From assembly GCA_016787415.1 (NCBI GenBank), contig JAEUUT010000143.1, positions 28,219-92,218 of the forward strand: a stretch of 64,000 nt of DNA, given 5' to 3'. The translations under genes were made by a program, and so were the position numbers. Numbering within the stretch: the stretch's first letter is position 1; every line of letters starts with the position of its first letter. Of the stretch, positions 50,512 through 59,740 are shown one piece after another. The notes under the pieces are model-generated. The model saw only the letters and a list, made by a program, of their open reading frames with translations, searched no databases and was not told the origin of the DNA. The stretch comes from Saprospiraceae bacterium. GTDB lineage: Bacteria > Bacteroidota > Bacteroidia > Chitinophagales > Saprospiraceae.

Positions 50512-51420
50512 ATGAGAATTGTATATCTCGGCACACCCGAATTTGCGGTTGCGCCACTTCGCATGCTACTGGAAAACGGATATCAGGTAGTTGGTGTTGT
50601 AACCGCCCCCGACAAACCCGGAGGAAGAATGGGTACACAGGTGTCGGCGGTGAAAAAATTTGCCCTCGAACAAGGGCTTCCAGTTCTTCAACCTGAAAAA
50701 CTCAAGAACCCGGATTTTCTGGAGCAATTGCGCAACTGGAAGGCAGACCTGCAAATTGTAGTCGCGTTTCGGATGTTGCCGGAAGTCGTGTGGAATATGC
50801 CTCCCCTGGGTACTATGAACCTGCATGGTTCTCTTTTGCCCAAGTATCGCGGCGCAGCGCCTATCAACTGGGCCGTTATCAATGGAGAACAGGAAACTGG
50901 CCTGACCACCTTTTTACTAAAACATGAAATTGATACTGGCGACCTGCTTTTCCAGCAACGAATTGCAATTGGCGAAAATGAAACGGCAGGCGAATTGCAC
51001 GACCGAATGATGGAGGCGGGCGCAGGGCTCGTCCTGAAATCCGTACAAGCCCTTGAAAACAAATCAGTTGTACCGTTTGCTCAGGAAGAAACGGAAGCAA
51101 CACATGCGCCGAAAATCTTCACAGAAACGTGTAAAATCGATTTTCACAAACCTTTACAGACTGTGCACAACTTTGTTCGTGGACTTAGCCCTTACCCGGG
51201 CGCCTGGACAGAACTGGATGGCAAAACCCTGAAAATATTGCGCGCCCAGAAAACTGGGGGTGTCCCAACTGTACCACCAGGCACGTTCATTTCGGATGGA
51301 AAAAATCACTTGCACGTCAGCACGTCCGACGGCTTTCTGGACATTCTGGAACTACAAATGGAAGGTAAACGCCGGATGGGCGTGAAGGAATTTTTGAACG
51401 GGTATCGGCTGGGAGGGTGA
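50512..51420 (+). CDS. fmt: Methionyl-tRNA formyltransferase
   Basis: 302 residues. It formylates initiator Met-tRNA using 10-formyl-tetrahydrofolate. Seen: RIVYLGTPEFAVAPL, the folate/catalytic block HGSLLPKYRGAAPINWAVIN (containing the SLLP loop), and the tRNA-contacting THAPKI-type ATHAPKI followed by a C-terminal OB-like domain (LSPYPGAWTELDGKTLKI). Length is typical. Divergent from the OmpA-like gene with 59 bases between starts. Confidence 0.97.
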   Translation: MRIVYLGTPEFAVAPLRMLLENGYQVVGVVTAPDKPGGRMGTQVSAVKKFALEQGLPVLQPEKLKNPDFLEQLRNWKADLQIVVAFRMLPEVVWNMPPLGTMNLHGSLLPKYRGAAPINWAVINGEQETGLTTFLLKHEIDTGDLLFQQRIAIGENETAGELHDRMMEAGAGLVLKSVQALENKSVVPFAQEETEATHAPKIFTETCKIDFHKPLQTVHNFVRGLSPYPGAWTELDGKTLKILRAQKTGGVPTVPPGTFISDGKNHLHVSTSDGFLDILELQMEGKRRMGVKEFLNGYRLGG

Positions 51421-51571
51421 GGTGGTTTTGGTGTTTTTGTGTTTTGGGGTTTTGGTGTTTTTGAGGTGCTTCGCTCTTGGTATTTGAGTTAATATTCCCG
51501 AGAAATCAACCTAAATACCAAGAGCGAAGCACCTCAAAAACACCAAAACACCAAAACACAAAAACACCACC
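51421..51571. repeat. Near-perfect palindrome with GTGTTTT-phrase arms
   Basis: Arms 51421-51485 and 51513-51571 pair over about 56 bp with a single G/T difference. The inner part is GAGGTGCTTCGCTCTTGGTA and the outer part is made of GGTGTTTT/TGTGTTTTG phrases. The loop is 27 nt. It occupies exactly the gap between the convergent stops of fmt (51420) and the SPOR gene (51575). Confidence 0.93.
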
Positions 51572-51574
51572 TAC

Positions 51575-52264
51575 TCACTGCTTGCTCCGATCAAAAACGG
51601 CAGCATCCACCCCTTTTTCTTCCAGTTTGTCTACTACCCGGACGGCAGCGTTTTTGTCATTGGAACGAAAAACGACTACAGCGGCTTTGCCATCAGAGGT
51701 TTTGGAAATTTCCGCATTGGGATAGCCCAAACGAATCACTTCCTCCAGGCGGCGGCGAGCGCCTTCCATTTGACTAAATGTACCTGCACGAACAGCCCAG
51801 CGGCCTGCGCCCGGGCCTTTTACGGCAGCAACACCTTTGGATGCAGTCGTTGTAGAAGTGGTTGCGACAGGCTTAGAGGTTGTGGTAGCAGGTTTGGAGG
51901 TCGTAGTTGCCGATTTACCGGTATTTGTTGCACTCGTTGTCGGCTTAGTAGTGGTTGTCGGCGTCTGGGTAGCAGGCGCGGTTTTCGAAGCAGTGACAGG
52001 TGTGGAAGTTGTTGTAGAAGGCTCTTTTTCAATTCCGTTTGAAGAAGTGGTCGACGAAGTAGCATCGCCTGTGTAGGTGCTTCCCGTAGAAGTGGTATCA
52101 TCCTGCACATAGCCCATATCACGAAGTGTTTTTTGCAATTCGGCCTCTTCTTCTGCCTGTCGTTTTTTGGATTCCTGCATTTGGCAGGCCTTGTATCCGG
52201 CAGCAATGATCAAAAGAGCAAGCAACGCGTAGAGCAGGTATGTAAGCAGATTATTGGTCTTCAT
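51575..52264 (-). CDS. SPOR-domain membrane protein
   Basis: 229 residues. One N-terminal membrane helix (LLTYLLYALLALLIIAAGY), a short coiled segment, a Thr/Ser/Lys/Pro-rich linker of about 80 residues (TTTTKPTTSATNTGKSATT), then a C-terminal SPOR domain (GRWAVRAGTFSQMEGARRRL, DAAVFDR). SPOR domains bind denuded glycan strands, often at the division site. The architecture resembles FtsN-type proteins, but no more specific assignment is possible. Confidence 0.88.
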   Translation of the reverse strand: MKTNNLLTYLLYALLALLIIAAGYKACQMQESKKRQAEEEAELQKTLRDMGYVQDDTTSTGSTYTGDATSSTTSSNGIEKEPSTTTSTPVTASKTAPATQTPTTTTKPTTSATNTGKSATTTSKPATTTSKPVATTSTTTASKGVAAVKGPGAGRWAVRAGTFSQMEGARRRLEEVIRLGYPNAEISKTSDGKAAVVVFRSNDKNAAVRVVDKLEEKGVDAAVFDRSKQ

Positions 52265-52385
52265 ACGACGAAAATGTTTGATAAAGGTTAAGATTCAGGT
52301 TTTAGCCGCCGAAAGGTAGTAGACCCGAGCGATTGGTGTATTAAATTCGATTGAAAATCTTTGTTTTAGGTACACAGAATCACTT

Positions 52386-54257
52386 TCAGGCGCCCCATTT
52401 GTTGTCGGCCGGATTCACATCCGGAATGGTGCGGTTGCCCAGTTCCACCTTCACCACTTTTTTGCCTGTAGGGCACAGTATCCGGATATCTTGCTGTCCA
52501 TCCTTCCACGCGGCCGCGGTTTTGTGTATGGTTGTTTTGGAACCATCCGAAAAAGATATTTCCAGATGAACCGGCACTGGAATATTCCCTTTTTTCTCCA
52601 CCATCACCACCTGTGCATGGGCCGCCTCATCGCTAATAACCCCCTGAATAGCCAGGTCGGGGTATCCCCATTCAAAAAACCAGGGTCGCCAGAACCAGTC
52701 CAGATTTTCGCCGGATACATCATTCCAGGTTTGGAAAAAATCGAAAGGAGCGGGGTGTTTGCCTTTCCAGCGATCCATATAGGTGGTCATGCAGGTGTGA
52801 AATTTTTCATATCCCAGCAGATCGAGCAAGGTAAAGTACGCGTTCTGCGGGCGCTGGTAGGAGGCGTTGCGGTATGCCACGCTCAGGTTACGCGATTTTA
52901 CCATAGGAGGCACGTCATCTTCTGTGCCTGCAATGGGCGAATAGGGCCGTACCCGACCCAGGGTATGTCCGGAAAGCGAATCTGACAGTTTGAAGTCGAA
53001 AAAAGCAGCCCAGCCCTCATCCATCCAAGCATAATCCTGTTCGTTGATGCCCATCATAAATGGAAAGTAAGTGTGGCTCACTTCGTGTATCGTGAGGGTC
53101 ATGGGCGATTCGGGGGCCATGCTTGCATCGTTGCACATCATGGGAAATTCCATTCCATCGTTGCCATTAAACACCGTCATAACCGGATAAGGAAACGGGT
53201 ACCCAGGCAGCCAGGTACTCATCAGGCGTATTCCATCGGCAGCAATACGCGCTACCTGCGTATAATCAGAGGAAGAAGAATTGTACACGGCACTCACAAA
53301 AGTTCGGCGGCCGGTTTTGTCATCCACTACAATCGAAGTGGCGTCCCAATTGAAGTGATTGCTCGTGCCGAAAGCAAAATCAGGCACATCCTTCGCTGTA
53401 AACCGGAATGACTGGGCTTTTTTGTTTTTGAAAACGCCTCCTGTATTCAGTTCCTTTTCAGTAAAAATGGCAGACACCTCATTGGCATTATGGGCTTTGT
53501 TCCAGCGCTCATAATAAGCAGGAGACAAAATATCAGCCGCATTCTGCCATTCTCCCGTAGCCCATACCTGAAAACCGGCAGGCATGGAAATCGTAACGTC
53601 GTAGTCGCTGAAATCATTGTAAAACTCCTGCAAACCCGTGTAGGAATGGGAGGCCCACCCGTTCATGTCGTCGTAAACGGCAATTTGCGGGTACCAGTAG
53701 GCTACAAAAAAAGAAGAGGAGTCGCAGACGCACTCCCGTGCAGCACTTTCAGCCGCAGGCAGCCGGTACGACCACTTGACCGAAAGGGTGCCCTTTGCGC
53801 CGCCTGGCAAGGGCTTGTCTTTCAAAGGTATATCCAGAAAAGTCTGAAAACGCCGGTATTTATCCGCTGCAATTTCCTGTCCATTCCAGCGAATCGATTC
53901 AATGCGCACCCCATCGTCCACATCTGAAGCATCTACCTCAAATGAGCGCGGCACACCTTTTTTATACAGGTCGTGTTGCAATTTGATGCGAATCAACTGA
54001 AGGGAATCGGGGCTGTTATTGGAATACGTTATGGTTTCATCCCCTGTCAGCAAATGCGTTTTAGGGTCGAGCGAAGCCGAAATAACATAACTGGCCTTAT
54101 TTTGCCAGTATTTGGCCCCAGGCTTACCATCCCAACTACGGGTACCTTTTTCATAAGATTTCTGGATATTTCGGGGTACAAAGAGGGTTGTTTGGCCAAA
54201 AATCGACAGGGTTGTCGACAGCAAGAGAAGGCCAGTGGTGCAAAAACGATTCAGCAT
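52386..54257 (-). CDS. M1-family zinc metallopeptidase
   Basis: 623 residues from ATG 54257, with signal peptide LLLLSTTLSIFGQ. The N-terminal beta domain (SLDPKTHLLTGDETITYSNN) precedes the thermolysin-like domain: zinc ligands H391 and H395 in HEVSH, and E414 in MDEGWAAF. The usual exopeptidase GAMEN loop reads GMEFP (NGNDGMEFPMM), as in many Bacteroidota M1 peptidases of uncertain specificity. Probably periplasmic. Confidence 0.9.
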   Translation of the reverse strand: MLNRFCTTGLLLLSTTLSIFGQTTLFVPRNIQKSYEKGTRSWDGKPGAKYWQNKASYVISASLDPKTHLLTGDETITYSNNSPDSLQLIRIKLQHDLYKKGVPRSFEVDASDVDDGVRIESIRWNGQEIAADKYRRFQTFLDIPLKDKPLPGGAKGTLSVKWSYRLPAAESAARECVCDSSSFFVAYWYPQIAVYDDMNGWASHSYTGLQEFYNDFSDYDVTISMPAGFQVWATGEWQNAADILSPAYYERWNKAHNANEVSAIFTEKELNTGGVFKNKKAQSFRFTAKDVPDFAFGTSNHFNWDATSIVVDDKTGRRTFVSAVYNSSSSDYTQVARIAADGIRLMSTWLPGYPFPYPVMTVFNGNDGMEFPMMCNDASMAPESPMTLTIHEVSHTYFPFMMGINEQDYAWMDEGWAAFFDFKLSDSLSGHTLGRVRPYSPIAGTEDDVPPMVKSRNLSVAYRNASYQRPQNAYFTLLDLLGYEKFHTCMTTYMDRWKGKHPAPFDFFQTWNDVSGENLDWFWRPWFFEWGYPDLAIQGVISDEAAHAQVVMVEKKGNIPVPVHLEISFSDGSKTTIHKTAAAWKDGQQDIRILCPTGKKVVKVELGNRTIPDVNPADNKWGA

Positions 54258-54488
54258 AGTAAAAGTTAGGTGCAAGTAAATGGATGTCTGTAGCGGAAAA
54301 GTAAACCCAAACAAGGGCTGCAAATATATAAAGGGCTGAACATCGAAGTACCCCAGTACATTCCCTGTGTCGCTACTTCATCCGGGCCATCCGTTTACAG
54401 ACGTCGTTTATCGAATTATCTCTCTCTTCAACTTGTTATCAGCCATTTTCGGGTACACCTTTGCATTTCCATTTTTCAAACAAACAGC

Positions 54489-55073
54489 ATGACACCATAT
54501 AAAAATTTCAGCCAAAGTCAGTCGTGGAGTAGCCGGGTGCGAAAAGGCGCTTTATACGTTGCCGTTTCCGCTTTGCTGGCCGTTCCTGCTGCTTGCGGCA
54601 GCGACAATGGTTCTGATTGGGAAGAGGTAACGGTAGAAGAGCCCACTAAAGGCGTTATTACAACGGTAGAAGAAACCGAGCCGGGGCAGTTTACCGTGGC
54701 AGGCGAACAAATAGTGGACGCACGCGATCAGTCGAAGGTTATCGTAAAACACCTCGACGGAAAAATTGACACGCTCAGCCTGGCGCAGGCTCGTGGACTG
54801 GTTGGCACACAGGATACTGTACGTCAAACCACCGTCGTACATCAGCATCATGGCGGGTTCGGCCTTGGACATATTCTCTGGTGGAGCGCCATGGGCCACA
54901 TGATGGGCCGTGGCTTTGGCTCTCCCGCTCCCGGCTATGTATATCGCGGCGGCTCACCGATGGGCAACACTGCCTCTGAATTGCGCCGTACTTCGGTGAG
55001 CAGAACGGTAAAAGTGCCTGCAAAAAGCCGCAGCGGATTTTTTAAAGGATTTGGAAGAAGTTCAAGATCATGA
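54489..55073 (+). CDS. UPF0323-like lipoprotein
   Basis: 194 residues. Lipoprotein signal VAVSALLAVPAAC (Cys36). The mature part has EETEPGQFTVAGEQIVDARD, SKVIVKHLDGKIDTLSLAQA, a Gly/His-rich hydrophobic stretch (HHGGFGLGHILWWSAMGHMM) and a basic Ser/Gly tail (KSRSGFFKGFGRSSRS). The same order of parts is found in UPF0323 lipoproteins of epsilonproteobacteria and recalls YgiB of E. coli, whose neighbour ygiC is a glutathionylspermidine-synthase homologue like the next gene here. Function unknown. Confidence 0.7.
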   Translation: MTPYKNFSQSQSWSSRVRKGALYVAVSALLAVPAACGSDNGSDWEEVTVEEPTKGVITTVEETEPGQFTVAGEQIVDARDQSKVIVKHLDGKIDTLSLAQARGLVGTQDTVRQTTVVHQHHGGFGLGHILWWSAMGHMMGRGFGSPAPGYVYRGGSPMGNTASELRRTSVSRTVKVPAKSRSGFFKGFGRSSRS

Positions 55074-56254
55074 TCAGGAAAAAATCGATTGCACAATTGC
55101 CCAATCAGGTTTTTCGTGAACTGGGCTGGGATTACTTTATTTCAGATGAAGCAGCCGATTACCTGACAACCGAACTGGTGGTGGTGCAGGAAAAAGAACG
55201 GGACGTCTTTTATGAAACCGGAAACAGGCTGTACGACCTGTTTGTGCAGGCAGGTACCTATGTGTTGGAGCACAATTTGCTAGCCGAACTGGGTATTCCG
55301 CGCAACCTACACGAGTTAATTCGCCTGAGTTGGGACGACGACCGGCACTTGCACCTGTTCGGCCGCTTCGATTTTGCAGGCGGCGTGGGTGGCTTGCCTG
55401 TCAAATTGTTGGAGTTTAATGCCGATACGCCCACCTCTCTGCCCGAAACTGCCATTATTCAATGGGGCCAACTGAAAGCCAATGAACTGCCCGACGATGC
55501 GCAATTCAATCATGTGTACGATGCCTTGATCGACAATTTCGAGCGACTCAAATCGCTCAATCCGGATCGGGAGCCTGCCATTCTTTTTAGCACCTTGCGG
55601 AACGCTCAGGAAGATGACGACAATGTTTCCTTGCTGGCTGCCGCCGCGGCAGAAGCAGGTTTTGAAACGCGGTTTTGTTATGTCGACGAGGTTCATTTTT
55701 CTGAAACCGAAGGGATTTTTGCACCAGACAAGGGCCGTGATACCTTCACCCGTTTCGATTTCTGGTTCAAACTGGTGCCCTGGGAGTACATCGCTCAAGA
55801 TGAGCCAGAATTGTGCAACATCCTTACCCGGATTGTACAGCGCGACCTGGCAGTGGTATTAAATCCAGCCTACACTATGCTTTTTCAATCAAAAGCCATC
55901 CTGAAGTATTTGTGGGATCTGTTTCCAGAAGACCCAGCACTGCTGGAAGCCACGCTCGTAGAGCCTGTTGGAAAAAGCAATTTTCCTTTTGTACAAAAGG
56001 TCTTTTTCGGTCGGGAAGGCGCCAATGTCAGCATCCACGATGAAATCGGGCTGCCAGTAGAAGTTCGTTCCGGCGAATACGACAAGCAAAAAAGCGTTTA
56101 CCAGGCATTAGCACAACTGGCTCAAGACGAGTCGGGCTATTACTATCAGGCGGGGGTATTTTTTGCTTATGAGGCTTGCGGCCTTGGATTCCGACGTAGC
56201 CAACAACGTATTATCGACAATGGGGCTCAATTTGTTGGGCATGTAATCGAATGA
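55070..56254 (+). CDS. Glutathionylspermidine-synthase-family ATP-grasp protein (YgiC/YjfC-like)
   Basis: 394 residues; the start overlaps the preceding stop as ATGA. Signatures: GRFDFAGGVGGLPVKLLEFN with ADTPTSLPET, FWFKLVPWEYIAQDEPEL, NPAYTMLFQSKAILKYLWDL and FVQKVFFGREGANVSI, matching the C-terminal synthetase domain of Gsp and its stand-alone relatives YgiC/YjfC. These should ligate an amine to a peptide carboxylate using ATP; the substrate in Bacteroidota is not known. Coupling to the UPF0323-like lipoprotein suggests an envelope role. Confidence 0.88.
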   Translation: MIRKKSIAQLPNQVFRELGWDYFISDEAADYLTTELVVVQEKERDVFYETGNRLYDLFVQAGTYVLEHNLLAELGIPRNLHELIRLSWDDDRHLHLFGRFDFAGGVGGLPVKLLEFNADTPTSLPETAIIQWGQLKANELPDDAQFNHVYDALIDNFERLKSLNPDREPAILFSTLRNAQEDDDNVSLLAAAAAEAGFETRFCYVDEVHFSETEGIFAPDKGRDTFTRFDFWFKLVPWEYIAQDEPELCNILTRIVQRDLAVVLNPAYTMLFQSKAILKYLWDLFPEDPALLEATLVEPVGKSNFPFVQKVFFGREGANVSIHDEIGLPVEVRSGEYDKQKSVYQALAQLAQDESGYYYQAGVFFAYEACGLGFRRSQQRIIDNGAQFVGHVIE

Positions 56255-56378
56255 TTTCCGAAATAAAAATTTTTAGTGGTAAGAGGCAACCTGAAAGTGG
56301 ATTTGTTCGTGTTATCAGGATTCAGAAAAAAATATGGGTTGGACAAAACGTTTTTTTAGCATTTATCGGACTAAAAAA

Positions 56379-56411
56379 TTGCGGGAGCAAAATTTAAACT
56401 TTCTATATTTG
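56379..56411 (+). promoter_or_regulatory. Candidate promoter of the M43 peptidase gene
   Basis: TTG (56379-56381) and TATATTTG (56404-56411) are 22 bases apart, slightly longer than usual. It would give a 5' untranslated region of about 110 bases before ATG 56530. Confidence 0.5.
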
Positions 56412-56529
56412 CCCTGCGAAAATTCTCTCCGATCTGAAAAACGAAAATGAAAATTTGGCTTCATTTAACCTGCCTTTCTGAATAACATCAACATAAACTG
56501 TTCATTTTCAAACCTTTACTGTCTTAATC

Positions 56530-58479
56530 ATGATTCGAAACCTACTGTTTGCTATGGGCGCATTCCTGCTCGTGGCCTTCAATGCCTCCGCCCAGCGTGT
56601 TTGCGCTTCACACGATGTACTGGAAGAACAACTCATGAACAATCCAATCCTCCGTGAAAAACTGGAGGAAATCGAACGCCACACGGAAGACTTCATCAAC
56701 ACCCCTCCGGGTTTGCGCGAACGTGTACAGGTCACTATTCCAGTAGTAGTAAATGTAGTCTGGAACACTACTTCCGAAAACATCAGCGACGCACAAATCC
56801 AGTCGCAAATCGATGTGCTGAACCAGGACTTTCGCGCTACCAACGCAGACCGTACAAATACGCCTGCCATCTTTTCCGGTTTGATCGCCGACTTTGAAAT
56901 CAACTTCTGCCTGGCTACACAAGACCCAAGTGGCAATGCTACAACGGGTATCCGTCGTCAGCAAACTTCTACCACGGCTTTTTCGAGCAATGACGCTGTG
57001 AAATTCACGGCTCAAGGTGGTCTGGATGCCTGGGATCGCAACAAATACCTCAACCTATGGGTATGCGACCTGAGCGGTGGCTTGCTGGGCTACGCTCAAT
57101 TCCCTGGCGGCGCTGCTGCTACGGATGGCGTAGTGTGCGACTACCTGTATTTCGGTACGGTAGGTGTTGCCACTGCTCCTTTCAACAAAGGCCGTACGGC
57201 AACACACGAAATCGGCCACTGGCTGAACCTGCGCCACATCTGGGGCGATGCCAACTGCGGTAGCGACCTCGTGAGTGATACGCCTACGCATAACACCTCC
57301 AATGCAGGTTGCCCAACTTACCCGCATTTGTCTACATGCTCCGGCACACCGGTTGAAATGACCATGAACTACATGGACTACACCGACGATGCTTGCATGT
57401 ACATGTTCACGGCTGGTCAGAAAGCCCGTGCACAGGCGCTTTTTGCTACCGGCGGCAGCCGTGTTTCGCTGCTGACTTCTACGGGTTGCCAGCCTCCAAC
57501 CGGCGGCGGCACCTGCGGTGTGGCCTCGGGCCTGAGCGCTACCAGCATTACACAGACTTCCGCTACAGTAAGTTGGTCGGCTGCCAGCGGCGCTACTTCC
57601 TACAACCTGCAATACAAACTGTCTTCTTCGTCTACCTGGACTACCATCACTGGTATCACTACCACGTCTCGCAGCCTGACGGGCCTGACTGCCAACAGCA
57701 CGTATAACTATCAGGTGCAAACGGTTTGCGGTGGTACTTCTGCTGCATACTCTACAGCAGCATCCTTTACCACGCTGGCTTCTGGTGGCGGCACTTGCGT
57801 TGACACCTATGAGTCGAACAACACACGCAATACTGCTAAAACGGTTCCTGTAAACAGCACCTTTACTGCTCAGATTGCATCCGCTTCCGATGTAGACTGG
57901 TATAAATTTGCCAATACATCTGCTACCAGCCGCATCAAGGTCGACCTGACAACTTTGCCGGCCGACTACGACGTACGCCTCTATCGCGGTACAAGCAATA
58001 CTATTCTGGCTCAATCGCAGAATGCTGGTACGGCTGATGAAGTAATGATTTACAACACAACTACTGTTTCTACCAGTTATTATGCTTATGTATACGGCTA
58101 TAACGGCGCATTCAGCAATACCCAGTGCTATACCATCCGTATCAGCCTGAGCAGCAGCAACTTCCGTACCGACGGTAGCACCGACGGTGAAGTGCAGGAA
58201 ATCGAAGTACCGGTTATCTTTGAAAATGCGGCATTTGGTATGTTCCCGAACCCCGCAGGCGAACAGGTAACGGTGGAAGTTCCAATGGAAGCCGATGCTG
58301 ATGTCCAGGTAACAATCGTTGATCCATCTGGCAAAGCAGCCATTCAGCAAAACCGTGTAATGGGCAAAGGCGACAATCGTATGAACTTCGATATCAGCCG
58401 CCTCGCAAACGGTATCTACTTCGTAGAAGTTCGCAATGGTGATTCGAAGAGCACGCGTAAACTTGTGGTTCAGCGCTAA
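56530..58479 (+). CDS. Secreted pappalysin-type (M43) zinc protease with FN3, PPC and T9SS domains
   Basis: 649 residues. Signal peptide FAMGAFLLVAFNASAQ; propeptide; then the metzincin domain with zinc ligands H226, H230 and H236 in HEIGHWLNLRH and the Met-turn MNYMDY. A fibronectin type III domain (about 335-415, SATVSWSAASGATSYNLQYK), a PPC-like pre-peptidase C-terminal domain (about 425-540, SDVDWYKFANTS) and a C-terminal type IX sorting domain (FPNPAGEQVTVEVP, DISRLANGIYFVEV) follow. It should be released or anchored on the surface. A strong terminator follows. Confidence 0.94.
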   Translation: MIRNLLFAMGAFLLVAFNASAQRVCASHDVLEEQLMNNPILREKLEEIERHTEDFINTPPGLRERVQVTIPVVVNVVWNTTSENISDAQIQSQIDVLNQDFRATNADRTNTPAIFSGLIADFEINFCLATQDPSGNATTGIRRQQTSTTAFSSNDAVKFTAQGGLDAWDRNKYLNLWVCDLSGGLLGYAQFPGGAAATDGVVCDYLYFGTVGVATAPFNKGRTATHEIGHWLNLRHIWGDANCGSDLVSDTPTHNTSNAGCPTYPHLSTCSGTPVEMTMNYMDYTDDACMYMFTAGQKARAQALFATGGSRVSLLTSTGCQPPTGGGTCGVASGLSATSITQTSATVSWSAASGATSYNLQYKLSSSSTWTTITGITTTSRSLTGLTANSTYNYQVQTVCGGTSAAYSTAASFTTLASGGGTCVDTYESNNTRNTAKTVPVNSTFTAQIASASDVDWYKFANTSATSRIKVDLTTLPADYDVRLYRGTSNTILAQSQNAGTADEVMIYNTTTVSTSYYAYVYGYNGAFSNTQCYTIRISLSSSNFRTDGSTDGEVQEIEVPVIFENAAFGMFPNPAGEQVTVEVPMEADADVQVTIVDPSGKAAIQQNRVMGKGDNRMNFDISRLANGIYFVEVRNGDSKSTRKLVVQR

Positions 58480-58515
58480 TACACGCTGACAACCCGATAA
58501 AATAAGCCATGAGTT

Positions 58516-58556
58516 ATCCCGAATTTTGGTCAAGGCCAGGATTCGGGATTTTTTTT
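58516..58556 (+). terminator. Intrinsic terminator after the M43 protease gene
   Basis: ATCCCGAAT (58516-58524) pairs with ATTCGGGAT (58541-58549), with a further TGG/CCA pair inside the loop, followed by a run of eight T to 58556. Confidence 0.9.
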
Positions 58557-58565
58557 GTGGCTATT

Positions 58566-58651
58566 TCCCGCAGAGCGTAATTCCCGCAGATTTTCTCGTA
58601 GAGTAATTTCCCGCAGAACTCGCAGAATACTCGCAGATTTACGCAGATCAA
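58566..58651. repeat. Degenerate CCCGCAGA phrase array
   Basis: About seven irregularly spaced copies of (T)CCCGCAGA / CTCGCAGA / TACGCAGAT. No clear palindrome. It lies between the terminator and the convergent DUF4348 gene, and resembles CGCAGATTTACGCAGAT-type intergenic repeats of Bacteroidota. Confidence 0.65.
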
Positions 58652-58698
58652 CCTAATCAATCTGTTTTGGGCCGAAAATTTCGGGATGACTCATGTTT

Positions 58699-59151
58699 TT
58701 ATTTACCTCGCTCCTGCATGTCGGAGTAATATATCAGGTTCCATGTTCCATCCGGTTGCCTGGCAAAACGACGTTCAATACCGAATCCGCCGGCAGTGAT
58801 CGTAATGAATTCAATAATCAGGTCATCGCTCAGCATTTGAATCTGGCGTTTGTAATCGCCGGAAGCATAATTTACCGGATGGTGCATCAGCCATGTTTCT
58901 TTTTGCCAGAAAACATCCTTTTTCGCATAATGGGTGCTGTCGACTTGTTCGCTGGAATCGCCCTGAAGCGGCCAGGAAATATGTTCCATCTGATACACAC
59001 TGTCCGTATGGAATTTATCATAAAAAGTATTAAAATCGGCTGGCAATGCAGTATTGGATGCATTGACCGAATCGGCCTGAGCAGGCGTATTGTTGCGTTT
59101 GCAAGAAACAATCAGGAAAGAGGCGCAAAGAAAAATTGGGAAAAATTTCAT
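58699..59151 (-). CDS. DUF4348 lipoprotein
   Basis: 150 residues from ATG 59151. The lipoprotein signal MKFFPIFLCASFLIVSC ends at Cys17 with a good lipobox (IVSC). The mature part FNTFYDKFHTDSVYQMEHIS, GFGIERRFARQPDGTWNLIY matches the DUF4348 pattern: a small cystatin-like fold common in Bacteroidota lipoproteins. Function unknown. Confidence 0.82.
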   Translation of the reverse strand: MKFFPIFLCASFLIVSCKRNNTPAQADSVNASNTALPADFNTFYDKFHTDSVYQMEHISWPLQGDSSEQVDSTHYAKKDVFWQKETWLMHHPVNYASGDYKRQIQMLSDDLIIEFITITAGGFGIERRFARQPDGTWNLIYYSDMQERGK

Positions 59152-59262
59152 AACACTTGTCAAATTAGAATTGGCAAATAAGCGGTAAAAATAGAACGTC
59201 CCGCAAACGAAATTCAGGTGAGGTATATTTGCCGCCACATACGTCAATTCATAAAAAAATTC

Positions 59263-59628
59263 ATGAGAGGCATTTTCACCATCCTGTTACTCCTCCTTTC
59301 CAACGTCTTTATGACCTTCGCCTGGTATGGTCACCTTAAATTTCAGGAATTCAAATTTTTTCAAAAAGCCGGCATTTTCGGGCTCATTATAGCCAGTTGG
59401 CTTATTGCTTTTTTGGAATATAGCCTGATGGTGCCTGCCAACAGAATGGGATACAAAGAAAATGGTGGCCCATTTTCGCTTATCCAACTCAAAGTGATTC
59501 AGGAAGTCATCACCCTGCTTGTCTTCACAGCATTTACCATGATATTCTTCAAAAATGAATCATTCAAATGGAACCACTTTGTTGGGTTCGGGTTACTCGT
59601 GCTGGCGGTGTATTTTATTCGGAAGTGA
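59263..59628 (+). CDS. DUF486 (DMT-like) membrane protein
   Basis: 121 residues from ATG 59263. Four membrane helices: GIFTILLLLLSNVFMTFAWY, AGIFGLIIASWLIAFLEYSL, VITLLVFTAFTMIFF and FVGFGLLVLAVYFI. The signature ASWLIAFLEYSLMVPANRMG is diagnostic of DUF486, relatives of small multidrug-resistance/DMT transporters. A TATATTTG box lies at 59224-59231. Its stop TGA (59626-59628) lies in the first heptamer of the following array. Confidence 0.9.
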   Translation: MRGIFTILLLLLSNVFMTFAWYGHLKFQEFKFFQKAGIFGLIIASWLIAFLEYSLMVPANRMGYKENGGPFSLIQLKVIQEVITLLVFTAFTMIFFKNESFKWNHFVGFGLLVLAVYFIRK

Positions 59629-59686
59629 GTGGTGAGTAGTGAGTAGTGAGTAGTGAGTAGTGAGTAGTGAGTGGTGAGTGGTGAGT
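59624..59686. repeat. Nine-copy heptamer array (AGTGAGT)
   Basis: Nine heptamers, AGTGAGT with GGTGAGT variants, beginning across the stop codon of the DUF486 gene. A different heptamer from that at 37871, but with the same GTGAG core and the same position relative to a stop codon. Confidence 0.92.
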
Positions 59687-59690
59687 GGTA

Positions 59691-59739
59691 CACGTAGCCC
59701 TGAAAGGGCGTATTCAATAGCACAGGGCAGCGCCCTGTG
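59691..59739. repeat. REP-like GCCCTGAAAGGGC element
   Basis: Two adjacent hairpins: GCCCTGAAAGGGC (59697-59709) and CACAGGGCAGCGCCCTGTG (59721-59739). I recall this pair of phrases, CCCTGAAAGGG then CAGGGC..GCCCTG, as a widespread intergenic repeat in Bacteroidota and some Planctomycetes. Confidence 0.7.
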
Positions 59740-59740
59740 A

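Noticed and set aside
57055..58533. Long antisense open frame (492 codons) opposite the M43 protease
   Set aside because: Cysteine/arginine-rich shadow translation of a well-supported secreted protease; no family resemblance.
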